A DNA stretch of 64,000 bases. Origin: Austropuccinia psidii. Lineage: Eukaryota > Basidiomycota > Pucciniomycetes > Pucciniales > Sphaerophragmiaceae. The notes beneath the pieces were generated by a model, which saw only the letters and a program-made list of their open reading frames with translations, searched no databases and was not told the origin of the DNA. Shown here one piece after another: positions 43,208 to 56,243 of this stretch. Position 1 is the first letter of the stretch. The number at the start of each line of letters is the position of its first letter. Both the position numbers and the translations under genes were made by a program. The stretch spans positions 69,725,991 to 69,789,990 of the forward strand of contig JALGQZ010000001.1 of the NCBI GenBank assembly GCA_023105745.1, written 5' to 3'.

Positions 43208-45414
43208 ACTGGTCTGGTTCCGGTTTTTTTCATTGTTAAGGAGGCAAGCAAAACTTTAATAATCTATGTTGTAAAGAAAAAACACCAGAATTTTGCTGCA
43301 ACACCCAGTTAATCTACTTCCAAGAAAAATGATGCTATGCATCTTCTTTGCACAGCAGTTCCATGTGGTGGAATAAAAAGCAATGACCTCAAATACATTA
43401 TTGAGGGCCCTAGTGAATATATTCAGACCTTGTACATTATTAATGCATAATCTCTATTTAACAAAACCAAGGCTTTCGAAGGATCGGCTAGACAGATCAC
43501 ACAGTGGTTCTAATACATGCAATCAACCAGCATTGTTTGAAGAATAAAACAACCTCAAAGCTTACATGATTGACAAGATTGTTTTTGAAATATTTAGATT
43601 GGTATTTCAGTGGTCTTACACCAGGTATTAATCTAAAAAATGAACCAAAAATTGCAAAATCAGACAATCACTTATTACTTACAATCACCTACTTAAAGGG
43701 ATGATCTCATTTACATGCAAAACAAATAATCCTAATAGTCTTATCTCCACTCTAGATTCATAAAAGGCCCTGAACCCAGATAGTAAAGCTGAAATTTTCA
43801 ACAATCACCTATAAGACCATGAAAGCCTCTGCATGGGAAACTCAACCCCTTTGAAGCCTCAGTTACACACTGAAAATGTCCAGCTTATGTGAGAATTGCA
43901 ACACTAATTTATATCCACTGTAATTCCTGGAGAAGAACTTAAGTACAGCCAGATTGAAGGTCCAGAAGAATATTTACAGTAACACCACTCACTTCAAATA
44001 CAAAGCATCACTCAATTAATAGATTATAAGATACCAGTTCATACAAGAAAATATCAGCTGAAACTTAAAGGAAACATAACTAGATAGTTAATTCCATTGA
44101 AATCCAAGACACCTGAATTTTTACACAGCTCCATCAGAATATGGAATGAGATACACAATATTACTAAGCATAGCATGTATAAAACCAGAACATCACACCA
44201 TCTCATGCATAAAAGGGCATCCACCACTTCAAGGAAAAAATTTGCTTACCTGAATTTCAAATTCAAAAAACAAATAGTAATTACACCTGAATAAATTACA
44301 GACCCCCTGCTATCAACCTTACAATTTGACACATGCAAGGAAAATGTTGAAAAATTATATGATATTGACCTTATCAAAATTTTATCATGTGACAAGAAAG
44401 AGGCTGTTCAAAATAGAAATCCCCATAAAAGATCAAATGAATTGACATATGAAAGGAAAATACAAGAAGATCATGTTACAAAACAGAGGCTTTTTGGAAA
44501 GAAAATCCTCACAAAACCTCAAGTCACCTTCCACATCCAAGAAAATTCCCCACCAAAAATAGAGTCACATAAAGAATACAAGGGGGAAAAGAGTGGAAAG
44601 AAATTGTTTTCATGGAGGGGCTCTCTGCCCCCCATGCACACTACCTCCCAAGAAGTGGGATTAATCCATACTCTATCTGGGAGTTAGTCTACTATAGGCG
44701 AGTGAAGTAATTACTCATTATCTAAGCTCAGAGGTATTGGAGTGTTGAAGAACTACCTAGTTTCCAAGCTCAGTTAGATTTTCTAGTTTAAGTTTGATTT
44801 TTCTACTTATCAGAACATCATTGAAAAAAATTTAAACACATCTTACCTTTATCAAAAACCAATTGTAAAAATAATCCCTATTTATATTCAAAATATATTA
44901 AAAAATCATGTTATAACATAAATAATCCTAATTGAAAAAAAACAAAAACTTTACATATATTATTTAAATACTCTGCTATTATTTAATCTTACCAAACCCA
45001 TCATTACCAAAAAAATTCCAAAATCATCCTAAATAATCAATTTATAAATATTTCATAAAAAAGAACAAATTAATTCACAAATTTTTCCCAGTGAAATAAC
45101 TTTGAAACAACTTATTGGCTCTTTCAATTTTAATAATTGACTGTGTTAATTAAATTTATCTTATTTTATTATTTCTTCAATAGATCTGATTGAATACTAC
45201 TAAATTTATCTTCTTTACTTGTAAAGCCACTTACTCAATTCTTTGTTTGGTGTGTGACCTATCAAAAATATTTTATCATTATCTTAGAAGGGAAAGTCCA
45301 TGAAGCCTTGTAACCCTTGGTTATAGTATTTATTAGAAACCTGAAACCAATTGGATGACATTTCCCCCTCCAGGTACTGAGTTATCTCAATTGTAAAGTA
45401 GAGGAGTTCCCACA
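43208..45414 (+). repeat. LTR-A copy, plus strand, start approximate
   Basis: The right end is clear: TTTCCCCCTCCAGGTACTGA then GGAGTTCCCACA, ending 45414, like other LTR-A copies. The interior matches the reverse complement of 47114-49120, for example GGGGCTCTCTGCCCCCCATG near 44618 against the promoter region of that copy. The left end is diverged; TGGTCTGGTTCCGGTTTTTTT near 43208 is the best match to TGTGGTATTCCATACC. No coding region follows, so it is probably a solo or truncated LTR. Confidence 0.55.
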
Positions 45415-46454
45415 ACAACAACGGGTCCTTCTGAAGTGGAAATAATACCCAGTTTAAGAATGGAAAGCACATAAAGTATCATATCCTCCTCAAAAGAGAC
45501 AACAGCATCAATTTCATTCACTATGCAGGATTCTCATCTCAATATAACTTGTACTTGAAATCTATAACTGTGTTAAACAGAAGTTGACTTCAAGCTACAT
45601 ATTTATAATATTTCATCTTATTCTTTTATTATTCAAAATAATAATCTAATTGATAAATAATTACCTCAGGATCTCAATAGTCTTCACCATCCCTAACTAA
45701 CAGTAGTAGTAGCAAATTTATCTCTTGATTTAAACTCTTATATGAGTATCAAAAATGATATTCTTAGTATTCTAATTATCACCTTACAGAGTAATCCTGA
45801 CCCCTAGAAGGCCTTTTGGTGCTTTGAAACTAATTTTGAACCATCTTTTGGGTATTTTGCAGGAATATTTTTTCAAAAAAGTGAGAAATAAAGGTTTTTG
45901 ATGACATTCACCATGAGTTAAACCAAGGACCTTCTGACAGGTTTTCCATTATTACTATCAGTTTGGACTCAAATTAGAGTGACATTTCAACCTGAGTTGA
46001 AGGCCTAGTTGAAATATAGGATGAAGAAAGATCAGAACTCAGCTTAAAATCCAAGTGGATACTCAGATTGGATATGAGCTGAACTTAAAATTTTTATATT
46101 TTTCTCTGTATTCTAAAAGATAACCAAAAAAAGAACCTCAAAGAAGTTAGAAGAAAAAGGGAGAAATTAATTCAAGAAAATATAATTTTGAAAATATTAC
46201 CACATAATGATTATTTTAAAAATTAAAATTAATAAAAGTTTTCTTCTCTTAAATTAGAAAGCTTATTAAAAAAAGAAAAATATTAAAAAACTGATACTTG
46301 TATGAAAAATTTATTAATTAAAAGGAATTGTTTCTTACTTCCAATTCAATGAATTCTGATTTTAGAAATGAATTTAAACTTTTGATAAATTTTCTTCTAC
46401 TAAATCAAAAACAAATTTGAAATTTGAAAATACAGGAGACAATTTGTCTTGATT
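45415..46454. other. AT-rich spacer between inverted LTR-A copies
   Basis: No gene is seen. 45415-46450 is AT-rich with many short A and T runs and lacks recognisable retrotransposon motifs. The solo LTR-B begins at 46455. Confidence 0.4.
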
Positions 46455-47113
46455 TGTGAGCCTTAGAGGTATTTTCATTTACCCAAAAGACCACAAAAAA
46501 TTAAAAAATTATATTTTTAAAAATAAAACAAAAATTGAAAATAAAAATAAAATTCATAATTAAAATTTATCAAAAAAAAAATTTAAATTAAAATTTTGAA
46601 AATGTAAAAAAAAAATATTTTTACCCAAAAAAATAAAATAAAAAATAAATTTTAATCAAAAATATTAAAGTTAAAATATTTTTTTTTTTGGAAAAAGGTT
46701 AATAAAAAATTATCATTAATTTTTTTAAAAATATAAAAACATATAAAAATTATTTTACCATTAAATTCCTCATAAAAAATCATGTGGAGTTGCTTCTGAG
46801 TGAAAATTCTTTAACTCAACTCTAAATAATCTTAAATTAAGTCTTTAATAGATTTTGTATGAAAGTCTGAAAATTATAAAATACTTATGATGATTCAAAC
46901 CACATATGTTGTTAACAATCAATTTTTGTATTAAAATTGAGGTGTGATTTGTAGCTTAAAAGGAATGATGAATTGAATTATTTCAAATTGAAATGTCAAA
47001 ATGTGCTTGTGTATTACATAAGTGAACTCATAATTCAATATGTGGAATTAATAGTTACAGTTGTGTAATATAATTTTTAATTTGATTATATGTTTGAATT
47101 TTAAGAATAGTAC

Positions 47114-49120
47114 TGTGGGAACTCCTCTTGTGTGGTATTAAAATGAGGCCGTACCTGGAGGGGGAAATCACAGGTAACTAGTTTTGAATTGCTAATAACT
47201 CCTGTAACCAAGGGTGGCAAGGGTGTATTGCCTGCCCCTCCTAAAATACTGAACAAAATCTTCCTTGGAGCTCACAAACCAAAATAAAATTATTAATTGG
47301 CTTTACAACTGCAGAAGACAAAATTCAGCAATCTCAGATCAGACCTATTCAATAAATAATATAAAAAATAATGTTAGTAATTTTGGTTAATTTTTTTAGA
47401 TTTAATGAAATACTTGTCTGTTTTGATTTTAATTTCTTTTTTGGTTAAATTGAGGTGAGTGGTTTCTTCTTGATGATAAATCCTTGGTAAGATGGGTTAT
47501 TTACGGTTTTCTGGAAAATTTGATTGGTGTTGATAAAGGTAATACTGTTAAGGTATAGTTATAATAGAGTAAAATAATTTTTAAAGGTTTGTTATTTTTT
47601 TTAAAAGTAGTTAATAATAAGATAAAATATCACTTGTTAAGTTTAAGAGGTAAGATTCTTTGATATTTGATTTTTAATGGGTAAGTTAGTATTAAATCTT
47701 GGTAAATGAAGTTAATTTTACTAGTTAAAATATTTTAATAGAGTAGTAACCCTGATCTTGGGTACTGGGTAATTTTTATTTTTATTTTAATAATAATAAG
47801 ATTCCACTGAGCTTAGCTACTGGGTAATCTTCAACACTATACTTCCACTGAGCTTAGCTACTGGGCAAGTAAAATTCACTATGATTTTCTGGACTACCTC
47901 CCAGGTGAGGGATGAATTATTCCTATTCTCCTACTGTGCAGTGGATATAATTTGCATGGGATATGATTTGCATGGGGGGGGATTTTGAAATTTGGGGGAG
48001 AGAGCCCCTCTATTTATACCTTTTGGGAGCCCAGGGGGCCCTCCATGGGAGCTGTCTTTTCCCACTTTAATTCCTCTTCATTTCATCATGTGACTCTGTT
48101 TTTGGTGAGGACCTTTCTTGCATGGGTCAGGTGATTTATGGTTTGGTGATAGTTTTCTCTCTACACAGCCTCCATTTATCACATGATTATCTTTTGGTGG
48201 ACTGATTATGATGTGATATTATTGGATTTTCCTTGCATGCATGAGGTGATTTCATTTTGGCTGAGGATTCTTCTTGTGCACAGCCTCTTTTCTGTCACAT
48301 GATATTCTGCTGGTGGATTCAGTATCACATGATGACCTTGTAATTCCTTTGCATATGTCCTATTTTAGGTTTGGTAGAAGTGGCTGTGTAGTTTATGCAG
48401 GTTTCATGGTTGTTTTTCTTCTTTTTCAACTTTTAAAATAAAGTCAGGTGATAATTTCTTGCACTGATGAATTTTACTGTTATGTATGAGATGATGTGAT
48501 TTTTGAGTTTGACACATGCTTTGCATAGTCATGTGGTTGAGATTTAATTAAAATTGTGTACTGCATGCAGCCTGTTGTAACTAGCTTTGGTTTGCATGAG
48601 GTGATGAGTGGTGTAAATAATTTTGATTCTGTTTTAAGGTTTTAAGTGGGGTTACTGTGGATATAAGATAAGGTACTCCTGGGGCTGTGTTGTAAATGAA
48701 TTGCAGGAATTCCATGGAGTTGAGATTTGCATCATGTGACTTTTCTATGTTAAGTTCTAGGTTGCTGTGTAATTCATGCAGGTGTCCTTTTCTTGCTGCA
48801 TGAGTCCTGTGGCTATAAGGGGGTGTAAAACTGGGTGGGATGTTTAACTTAAAGGGTGGTACCTTATTTGTTGTAACTAGTTTGCTATATGTAACTTGAT
48901 TTTTTTGGATATGCATAGTGAAATTGAATAATTTATTTAAACACATACACTTCCCTTTGGTGCCTGTGCCATGGTTTTATGAGTTAAATCCAGCTTCTTG
49001 CTGTAAAATTGACCTTTTGGTGTAAAATTTGAGTGTAAGTCTGCCTGTAGGCTGGATTTTCTGCTGTTATAGGGTACTATGAGCTTGAGCCTGATGAAAA
49101 AAATGGTATGGAATACCACA
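47114..49120 (-). repeat. Solo LTR-A, minus strand, 2007 bp
   Basis: It starts TGTGGGAACTCC and ends GGAATACCACA. It is flanked by GTAC on both sides (47110-47113 and 49121-49124); AGTAC is possible if one terminal base is shared. It interrupts LTR-B: left and right flanks rejoin to match 56920-56960. This is the cleanest LTR-A copy in the window and defines a basic length near 2.0 kb. Open frames inside (for example 48581-48946, minus) have no similarity to known proteins. Confidence 0.85.
48010..48018 (-). promoter_or_regulatory. LTR-A TATA box in solo LTR at 47114
   Basis: Minus-strand TATAAATAG followed by AGGGGCTCTCTCCCCC, equivalent to 19900-19908 and 21564-21556. Confidence 0.55.
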
Positions 49121-50200
49121 GTACATGATTGGGAATTAAAGAAAAAATAAATTGGAGAGATCAATTTTTTTGGTGAAAAGGAATCTTGGCTCTAAGGGTG
49201 CCAGACCCCACAAATACTTTTTTAACAGGAGTGGGATATCAAAATTCATGCAAAAGCTCATCAATTTTGTCCTGGAATTGAATCACAGGGTCAGTGACTT
49301 AATTGATAATGAGGTTTTGATACCACCCAGGGCAGTTCTAACTGTTTCCAAAATGTTAAAACTACCCTTAAGTTAAAAAAAAACTTAATAAAACAGTTTG
49401 AACTGGCTTTAAGGTCTCTTACACATAATCTTACATGTTTTCAGAATTTAAACTAGATATTAATATAGTAATGTCTTGTTTCAGGGACTGAAATGATTGC
49501 CAATAGCAAAAAATGGATAAAACCAGCACTTTTTTTGGTCCAAACCCTGGTTTAATGATTCCATAATTGGCCTTTATGTTTTCAGTTTGTTTCTCAAGGA
49601 TTATTAAAGTGAGTTTCTAATTTTGGAGTAAGAGAATTGGTGGCTATAGAAGAACGTCTTGTTTGGCCCACTTTTCTCTTCATGTTAAAATGTTTTCCTT
49701 TTATAATTAGCTGAAACACTTTTAAAAAAATCACTAAGATATTCCAACCAACCTTTTAACAACATGAAAAAATCATTATAATCATTTTTGCACCTGAACC
49801 ACCCCACAAGTGAATTAAAGCATCTTTCATCACTGTTAACTTTATCGCTTTGTTTCTAATTTAACGCAGGTCATTTTTGGATGTTTTTTTGCATTAAAAT
49901 TATTTTTAGAGACTTTATTATTATATTAATTTCCTCCATTTCTTTTTTCAATCAATTCAAATCAAAATTTCTGTTGAAGAACTTTCCTTTGTAGCCACAA
50001 AAATCTTTTATAGAGTATTCTTGGATAAATATTTTAAATATTATTGTTTTATACTAGTAAATTTAAAAAGAATAATTTTGGTTTATTTTCTCCCAAAACT
50101 CTTAAAATTTACTATTTTTAATTGAATTTTGAATTATACAAATTTTGAGGACAGGGAAAGTACTTGATTTTTGTGAAAGTTTCATATTCAAACCTTTACA

Positions 50201-52779
50201 TAATTTTACTCACTCAAATTATTTATTCTCAATATCCTTATAAATTCTTTGGATTTTGAAACTAAAATCCTTTAGAAAACAATTAACATGTAGTAGACAA
50301 AATACATAATTTTTGAATTTATCAAGAATGAGATTTATTGAAGAAAAATGACAACTCTTCTATAAGTATTTCCATCTCTTTTGATTTTTTCTAATGGATA
50401 CTTTGTGAGACGCAAGGTATCTTTTACATATCCAAATAGGCCAAGATTGATATAACAATAACTTCTGGAACATAAGAAACCTATGAGTCATGTATATATT
50501 TAAGCTTCATTATTGTTCATATAAAAGATATGAATACCTTTTTTTATATAATTCAATACATGAATTCGAGGCCAGGTTTGGATCCTGCACAAAACTTCAG
50601 CTAGGATAACTCCATGGGGTAAACAGGCTTAAATCAACTCTAAAAGATGGTAATATGGAAATAACTTCCAAACCTCATCATAAAGACCATGTAAAAGAAC
50701 TGTGAAGGTTGTAAGAAAGCCCATGTTGTATATACACCAAAAATAGAATAATGCATGTTTTTGGAACTTGAAACTACTGTTTTTTTAGTTAAATTCCTGG
50801 TACACACATAATGGATGTCAGTCTTGGAGCCCAAGGTTCTACTTTTGACATAAAAATAGCTAAGGGTAAAAGACATCATATGGAGAAACAGTATCCAAAT
50901 TCTGAGGCCTCTGAGGAATACCCAGCTTCAAAGCTTGTATCCATGGCTGAAATTGGCCAAAATTGTCCATTAAGAACTTTTGGGAACCTTTTTACCAAGT
51001 TAATATCTCACTAAATCATGAGGTGGCAAATAAGCTCCTAGTCTAATGTGAAAAGGAGGTAATGAGCAACTATGACTCCTTTAACCATGTATATTCTTGT
51101 AAATCTTTCATATATAGACCCAAAAATTTGAATTGAAGCTCTTTTGGGACTAATAAACTTGAGATTACCTTATGGAAACCAGCTTTCACTATGATCTTTG
51201 CTTATAATACATAGAAAATTCAGTTAAATTTAAAAAATTCACAGAAAATACAACCTATGATTAAATTTTGAAATAAATTTATAGCTATTAAAAATGATGT
51301 TTTTGTGGAAATTGAAGAATATTTAAAGTCTTAAATCCTATATTTCTTCACCATAAATGGTTTGGTAGCCACATGATATAGCTTTATTAAGGAATTATGA
51401 TAATTTTAAATGACTAAAAGTGATGTAATAGATAAACAAAATAAGGTGGATTTTTTCTCTATAGCAAAAATTTACAAGCTGTTTTACAGTGAAAGAAGCC
51501 TATTATTCCTGAAATTTTCAGATATCATATTACAATTCAGTTAAATCATTAAGTCATCAATTCTATCAAAGTAATTATTAGTAACGAAATCATTATTAGC
51601 ATTATAAATATTTGAAATATTTCAGACAGATGTGAAATCAACAAGTATCAATATTTAAAAAATTGTTATATCTTTAATTTGGTATATTATAGTTTTATCC
51701 AGCTTTTGATTCTTTAAATACAAAAATAATCCATCGAATAGCTTTGAAAATATTTCCCAAGGTATTACTGGAGTGTTATGGGGTGATCTTTCAATATCTT
51801 GATTTTTTTCCCCATGTGGTAGTCTTCTTCAATAACTCTTGCTCCTTATTCTTGCAAAATGTATTGTTCAATTAAAATAGTTACATATCATTTTAATAAT
51901 AAGTTTTATTATTAAATTGTCTTGCAATCAGTTCTACTAGAAAAATAATACTTATTTTCAAAATACCTAGTAGTGTATAGAAAGGGAAAAAAGAAATTTA
52001 TTAATCAATTCTTTATTTGGGGTTTTGATAAATTCTTTTATTCTATTGAATATGAAAGGTCATAGTAATATTGATCAACAGAATTATTTTAAAGCATTTC
52101 ACAGAAAAGAGTTACATTTGGAAGCCTGGCCATGTTTTTTGAACTTTGAATCCTTATTTAATATATCTTTCAATTTAAAGATATATTTGTTTAATATTTT
52201 TCTCTTTTTTTCAAAGGATCATATTTCCATTTTAGAAATGGTTTAAAAATCATTTTTCATTGCGGAATTCGGATGAATTCTCTACTGTTTTAAATGCTTA
52301 ATTTTCACATCCAAAAATCTATAAACTTTTTCTTTGAGTTACTCTGAATTATCTTTTAATTTGAAATCTTGAATATTAACATTTTTTTTTGAAAATAATT
52401 TTTTTTATATATATAAAACATCTCCTAAAATTATTTCAAAAGTATTAAACATAATTTTCATTTTTTGCATCTTTAACAAAATATATTGCAGCTGGTAAGA
52501 ATATTAGTGAGAGATACATTAACAGTTCAGAATATGAAGAGATTGTGGAAGGACATATTATTTTCAACAAAGGAACTTTATTAAAAACAAATTCAAACAA
52601 AAAACTACCAGTTTTATCTTGAAGTATTTTGCATTGATGTGAAAGTGATGCATAGTACAAATGGAAGAAGCTATTAAGTCCAACCAGATGAATCTGAAAA
52701 AGGAGGAATAGACAAGCACAAGGCAAAATATTGCAGAAAATCTTAAGCAAGACATATTTAGAGGATGTCACAGCTTCCC
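50201..52779. other. AT-rich sequence, possibly decayed 5' region of element 4
   Basis: Nothing coding is recognised. Because element 4 coding remnants begin near 52780 on the plus strand, a decayed LTR and leader are expected here, but no LTR end or primer site could be identified. Frames such as 50811-51014 and 52445-52771 lack family support. Confidence 0.4.
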
Positions 52780-55700
52780 CCCTTTTTCAAGATCTTTATC
52801 CACTGATTTTGATCTGAAATTTGAACAAGAACTTCTCCAGAGTACTTCCTCAACAGCTAAACCATTTCAAAGTGGCATCCAAATAGATATATTAGCTGCA
52901 GTACCAAACCTAGTTCATAGAAGGCAAAGGGGCAGAATGGGAAATAAGCCTAAGCTTTTGGTGCAGGGCCATGACCTCCTAACTACGCTCTTGATAGGTC
53001 GGAGCCATATTTCTTGCAAGGAAAAACTCAAGAACATCAAAAATTTCATTAAGAACCAAAGTAATTAATAGTTAGACCAAGAGAAAGCTCCAGAGATGAC
53101 CTCAGATCAGGAAGGACCAGTAGCATCAACCAGCTTCACAACTACCCAAAGACACACCCAAGGGACCCTAGACTCAGAAGAAAGGTCCCATAAACAACAC
53201 AAAAAGGGGAAGGGAAAAGCAAATTTTCATATAACTTACTCACAAGGGTAAAGCATTCCCAAATTGGGAGCCTTCATCCATGGAAAGTCTGCTCAATATT
53301 TCCAGGACTCTTATAGAGTTCCCAGCCCAGGGATAAAAAAGGATGAACAGGAAATTCCTGCACAAATTATTGATTAAATTAAATTTATTAAGGTCACTAC
53401 TAAAGTAAAATTTAACAATTTTGATCAAGAGTAAAAAAAATTAGCATTAAATTTCAATGAATTGAGAAGCAATGAAAGAACTCCCTAAATGATGGAAAGG
53501 GACCACTACGTTAATTGAGTCAATTTCTCACACTTGAGAAAGAATTGAGAATAAAGCTGAAGTACAGAATGATTAGCTAGATAAGGATTCCATTCATCAT
53601 ATCAATTATGAACTCATGAGTTTAAAAACCAAAGATTTTGGACATAGCTCAAAAAACAAACCTTTTTTCCACAAATTTAGAGAGAAGTGATATTGAAAGG
53701 AAGAAATAATTTCAAAATTGAATCAAATTCATAAGAATGATGAGAAATTTCACATATCCCCAGGTATTTTATATTTTCAACCAAGGGATACCCCCAGAGA
53801 AGTTCAATTTTCTGCAAAGGATATCCCAAGACTGGAGGAATGGCCAACATTCTCTGGTGAAGGAGAACATAATATTGATTTTGTAGGAGCATTCAATATT
53901 CTACAGGAAACCTTTAACATAACAGATTAATACAGAGGGAAAATATTGCAGTATTTTCTTACCAGGACTTCTGAAAACTGGTACCATAAGAGGAGGAAAC
54001 ATGAAGGAATGAATAATTTTCTTTGGCAGGATTCCAACATAATAATCAATTATGCCAAAAATTACAGGAGAGTTAAGATGGAAAATTTCTTTTAAAGTTC
54101 CATCTTTAATTCTGAGAGGGACAAACCCCTTAATTGGTTCCTCAAACAGAAGGATGGACAACCTTCCTTACACCCAGATATGTCAGACTCAATGATTAAA
54201 CTAAATTTACTGAGGAAATGTGGAGGTGAACTAGAGAATTCTATAGAATGAGGATTTTTGGAGCCCTGTTTAACAGAGGATTATACTAATGCAATGGCAG
54301 ATATCATTAATGGGCTAAGTATTGGTAAAATCTGGACTAGAGCCATGTTTGGGTGCAGGATTATTCTCAAAAACTCAGGGGAAGAAAAAAACTGACAGAC
54401 CCCTTTCAAAATGTCATAAATGTGTGAGAACTTCACATTTGGCCAATACTTGTACCAACAAGAAAAAAAATGAAGTGAAATTTATTGAAGACATCCGACT
54501 TTATAAGAAAAAGGAAAAATATGATGAAGATTCTGGAATTTATTATGATTAACCATTGGAAGAGTTTTGTATTGAAAATATCACAGCCCCCTTGAAGTTT
54601 CTGAATTTCATAATTACTTACCAAAATATAGTGAGGATTTCTATAACCTGATCAATATCCGAGATTCTAGAATGTTTAAGACCAAACCTGCCAGAGGGAA
54701 AGGTTATACTTCTTAAGCATCTTCTATTACATAATTTTTTATGAATGTTGTGGGAGCTAATGTCAAACTAGACATGGGAGCTTTTTCAGTTGTGCAGGAA
54801 AAGACTACCTGCATATTATACTTACTCAGTGAAAAAACTATCTGTTTCCAATAGAGGGTGTGCAGCTCAGTAGTGCTAGTAGCAATAGGTCCCCAATAGG
54901 TATATTGGACACTAACCTGGAATTTCTACAACCAGAAGTAAATCTGAGGAGGAAAACAGAGAGAGTAGTATTAGATAACTTTAATTCTCAACACATAATT
55001 CTTGGTGATGATTACTTGAGAATTTATGGTATTGAAAGAAGTAAACCTAAATATTGATGTTTTACAATTGGAGCTAATAAGAAACCAAAATTTTCTTCTA
55101 CAAGGTGAGCAAACAGATATCAGCAATATAAAAAATCAAAAATAAGAATAAAGGAGAACTTTTGTCAGATAAACTTAGTTAATCTCAATCCATATTCATC
55201 ATCTCAAACAAAGGAAGATCTTATTAACGTGTTTTACACATAAAGAAATTCCTTTTCTTCAGATAATGAACCATTATGTGCAAGCAGAAGGTATGAAGTG
55301 GATATTAAACTTAATATTTACAGACCATATTCTTCAATAGTGAGGAGAAAAGCTTTCCCAGAGATTTCAAGAGGTACAGATGCTTTGGAAAAAGCTATAC
55401 AATAGCTGACTCAAACTGGTATATTAAGAAAAGTGGGCATAATAAGGAATTTGAATTTACAGCTACTGTCATTATTTCTTGACATAATGAGAAATCAAGG
55501 ATGGTTTGAGATCTTAGGGAATTGAATACCTACACAGCTCCAGATAGATAACCACTTCCTATAGCTCAAGAAACCTTGACTCAACATTCCAAAGACAAGT
55601 ATATAACCTCAATGGATTCTTTGAAAGGCTTTTATAAGGATTCATTGAAACCAAAATCCAAGAGATTAATTGAAATTATCACTCACTGTGATATTTATGA

Positions 55701-56243
55701 GTATCAAAAAATTTCCTTTTGGATCAAAAATGCTTCAATTTCTGATGAAAGAATGATGAATACCATCTTTAACACTAAATTTTTGAAGTCTGGCTCAATA
55801 TTTAAATTTGTTATAGAGCTATGTTTTTCAGCTTGTGGTTATTAAACCTTGAAAGAGTCGCAAGAGTAATTTTCCAGTTATTATAGACAGAACCTGAAGG
55901 ATTTTTCAGACATAGCCAATTAAATCTATAGGATTTGTAATGAACAAACAGTATTTGAGATGACACAAGAAATAATTAAACCATATGAGAAAATGAAGAA
56001 ATACCTCACAGAAGTGCCTTTGATTCTCATTACTGGCTGGAATATACCGTGAAAGCTGTGCATTTATGTTTGTGGAGATGGATAGATCAGGGTAAGCCCT
56101 ACACCAAGTTCAAATCATTGATTATAAACCAACAGAAGGAAATGTTTGTTTTATCTCAAGACAAATTAAACCAGCAAAGGGCAGATATTTTGCAACACAG
56201 ATGAAATGCTTTTATATGGTGTGGGAGCTTGAGAGATACCACT
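52780..56243 (+). pseudogene. Gypsy element 4, heavily decayed Gag-Pol, truncated by element 3
   Basis: Scattered frames on the plus strand follow the order of element 3. An ORF-A-like tail is near 53200-53250 (KGKGKA then TYSQG). The Gag region (53718-53930) reads LEEWPTFSGEGEHN, and the zinc knuckle CHKCVRTSHLANTC is at about 54412-54453. A protease remnant (LDMGAFSVV, near 54767) is followed by IILGDDYLRIYGIE. The RT remnant (55576-55845) reads YITSMDSLKGFY and EYQKISFWIKNAS, and the RNase H remnant ends with VWELERYH. At 56244 the LTR of element 3 begins in the middle of RNase H. Dozens of stops and frameshifts show great age. Confidence 0.75.

Larger units (their letters stand above)
46455..50200 (+). 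repeat. Solo LTR-B, split by a minus-strand LTR-A
   Basis: It starts TGTGAGCCTTAGAGG, like the 5' LTR of element 3 (56244), and ends TTCAAACCTTTACA at 50200, like 58070. Without the inserted LTR-A (47114-49120) it is about 1.73 kb. No primer site or ORF follows. Flanking pentamers TGATT and TAATT match at four of five positions, so this is probably an old solo LTR. Confidence 0.6.

Noticed and set aside
50640..52771. Short frames of 61-108 codons on both strands
   Set aside because: AT-rich region without domains or splice support; length is within chance.
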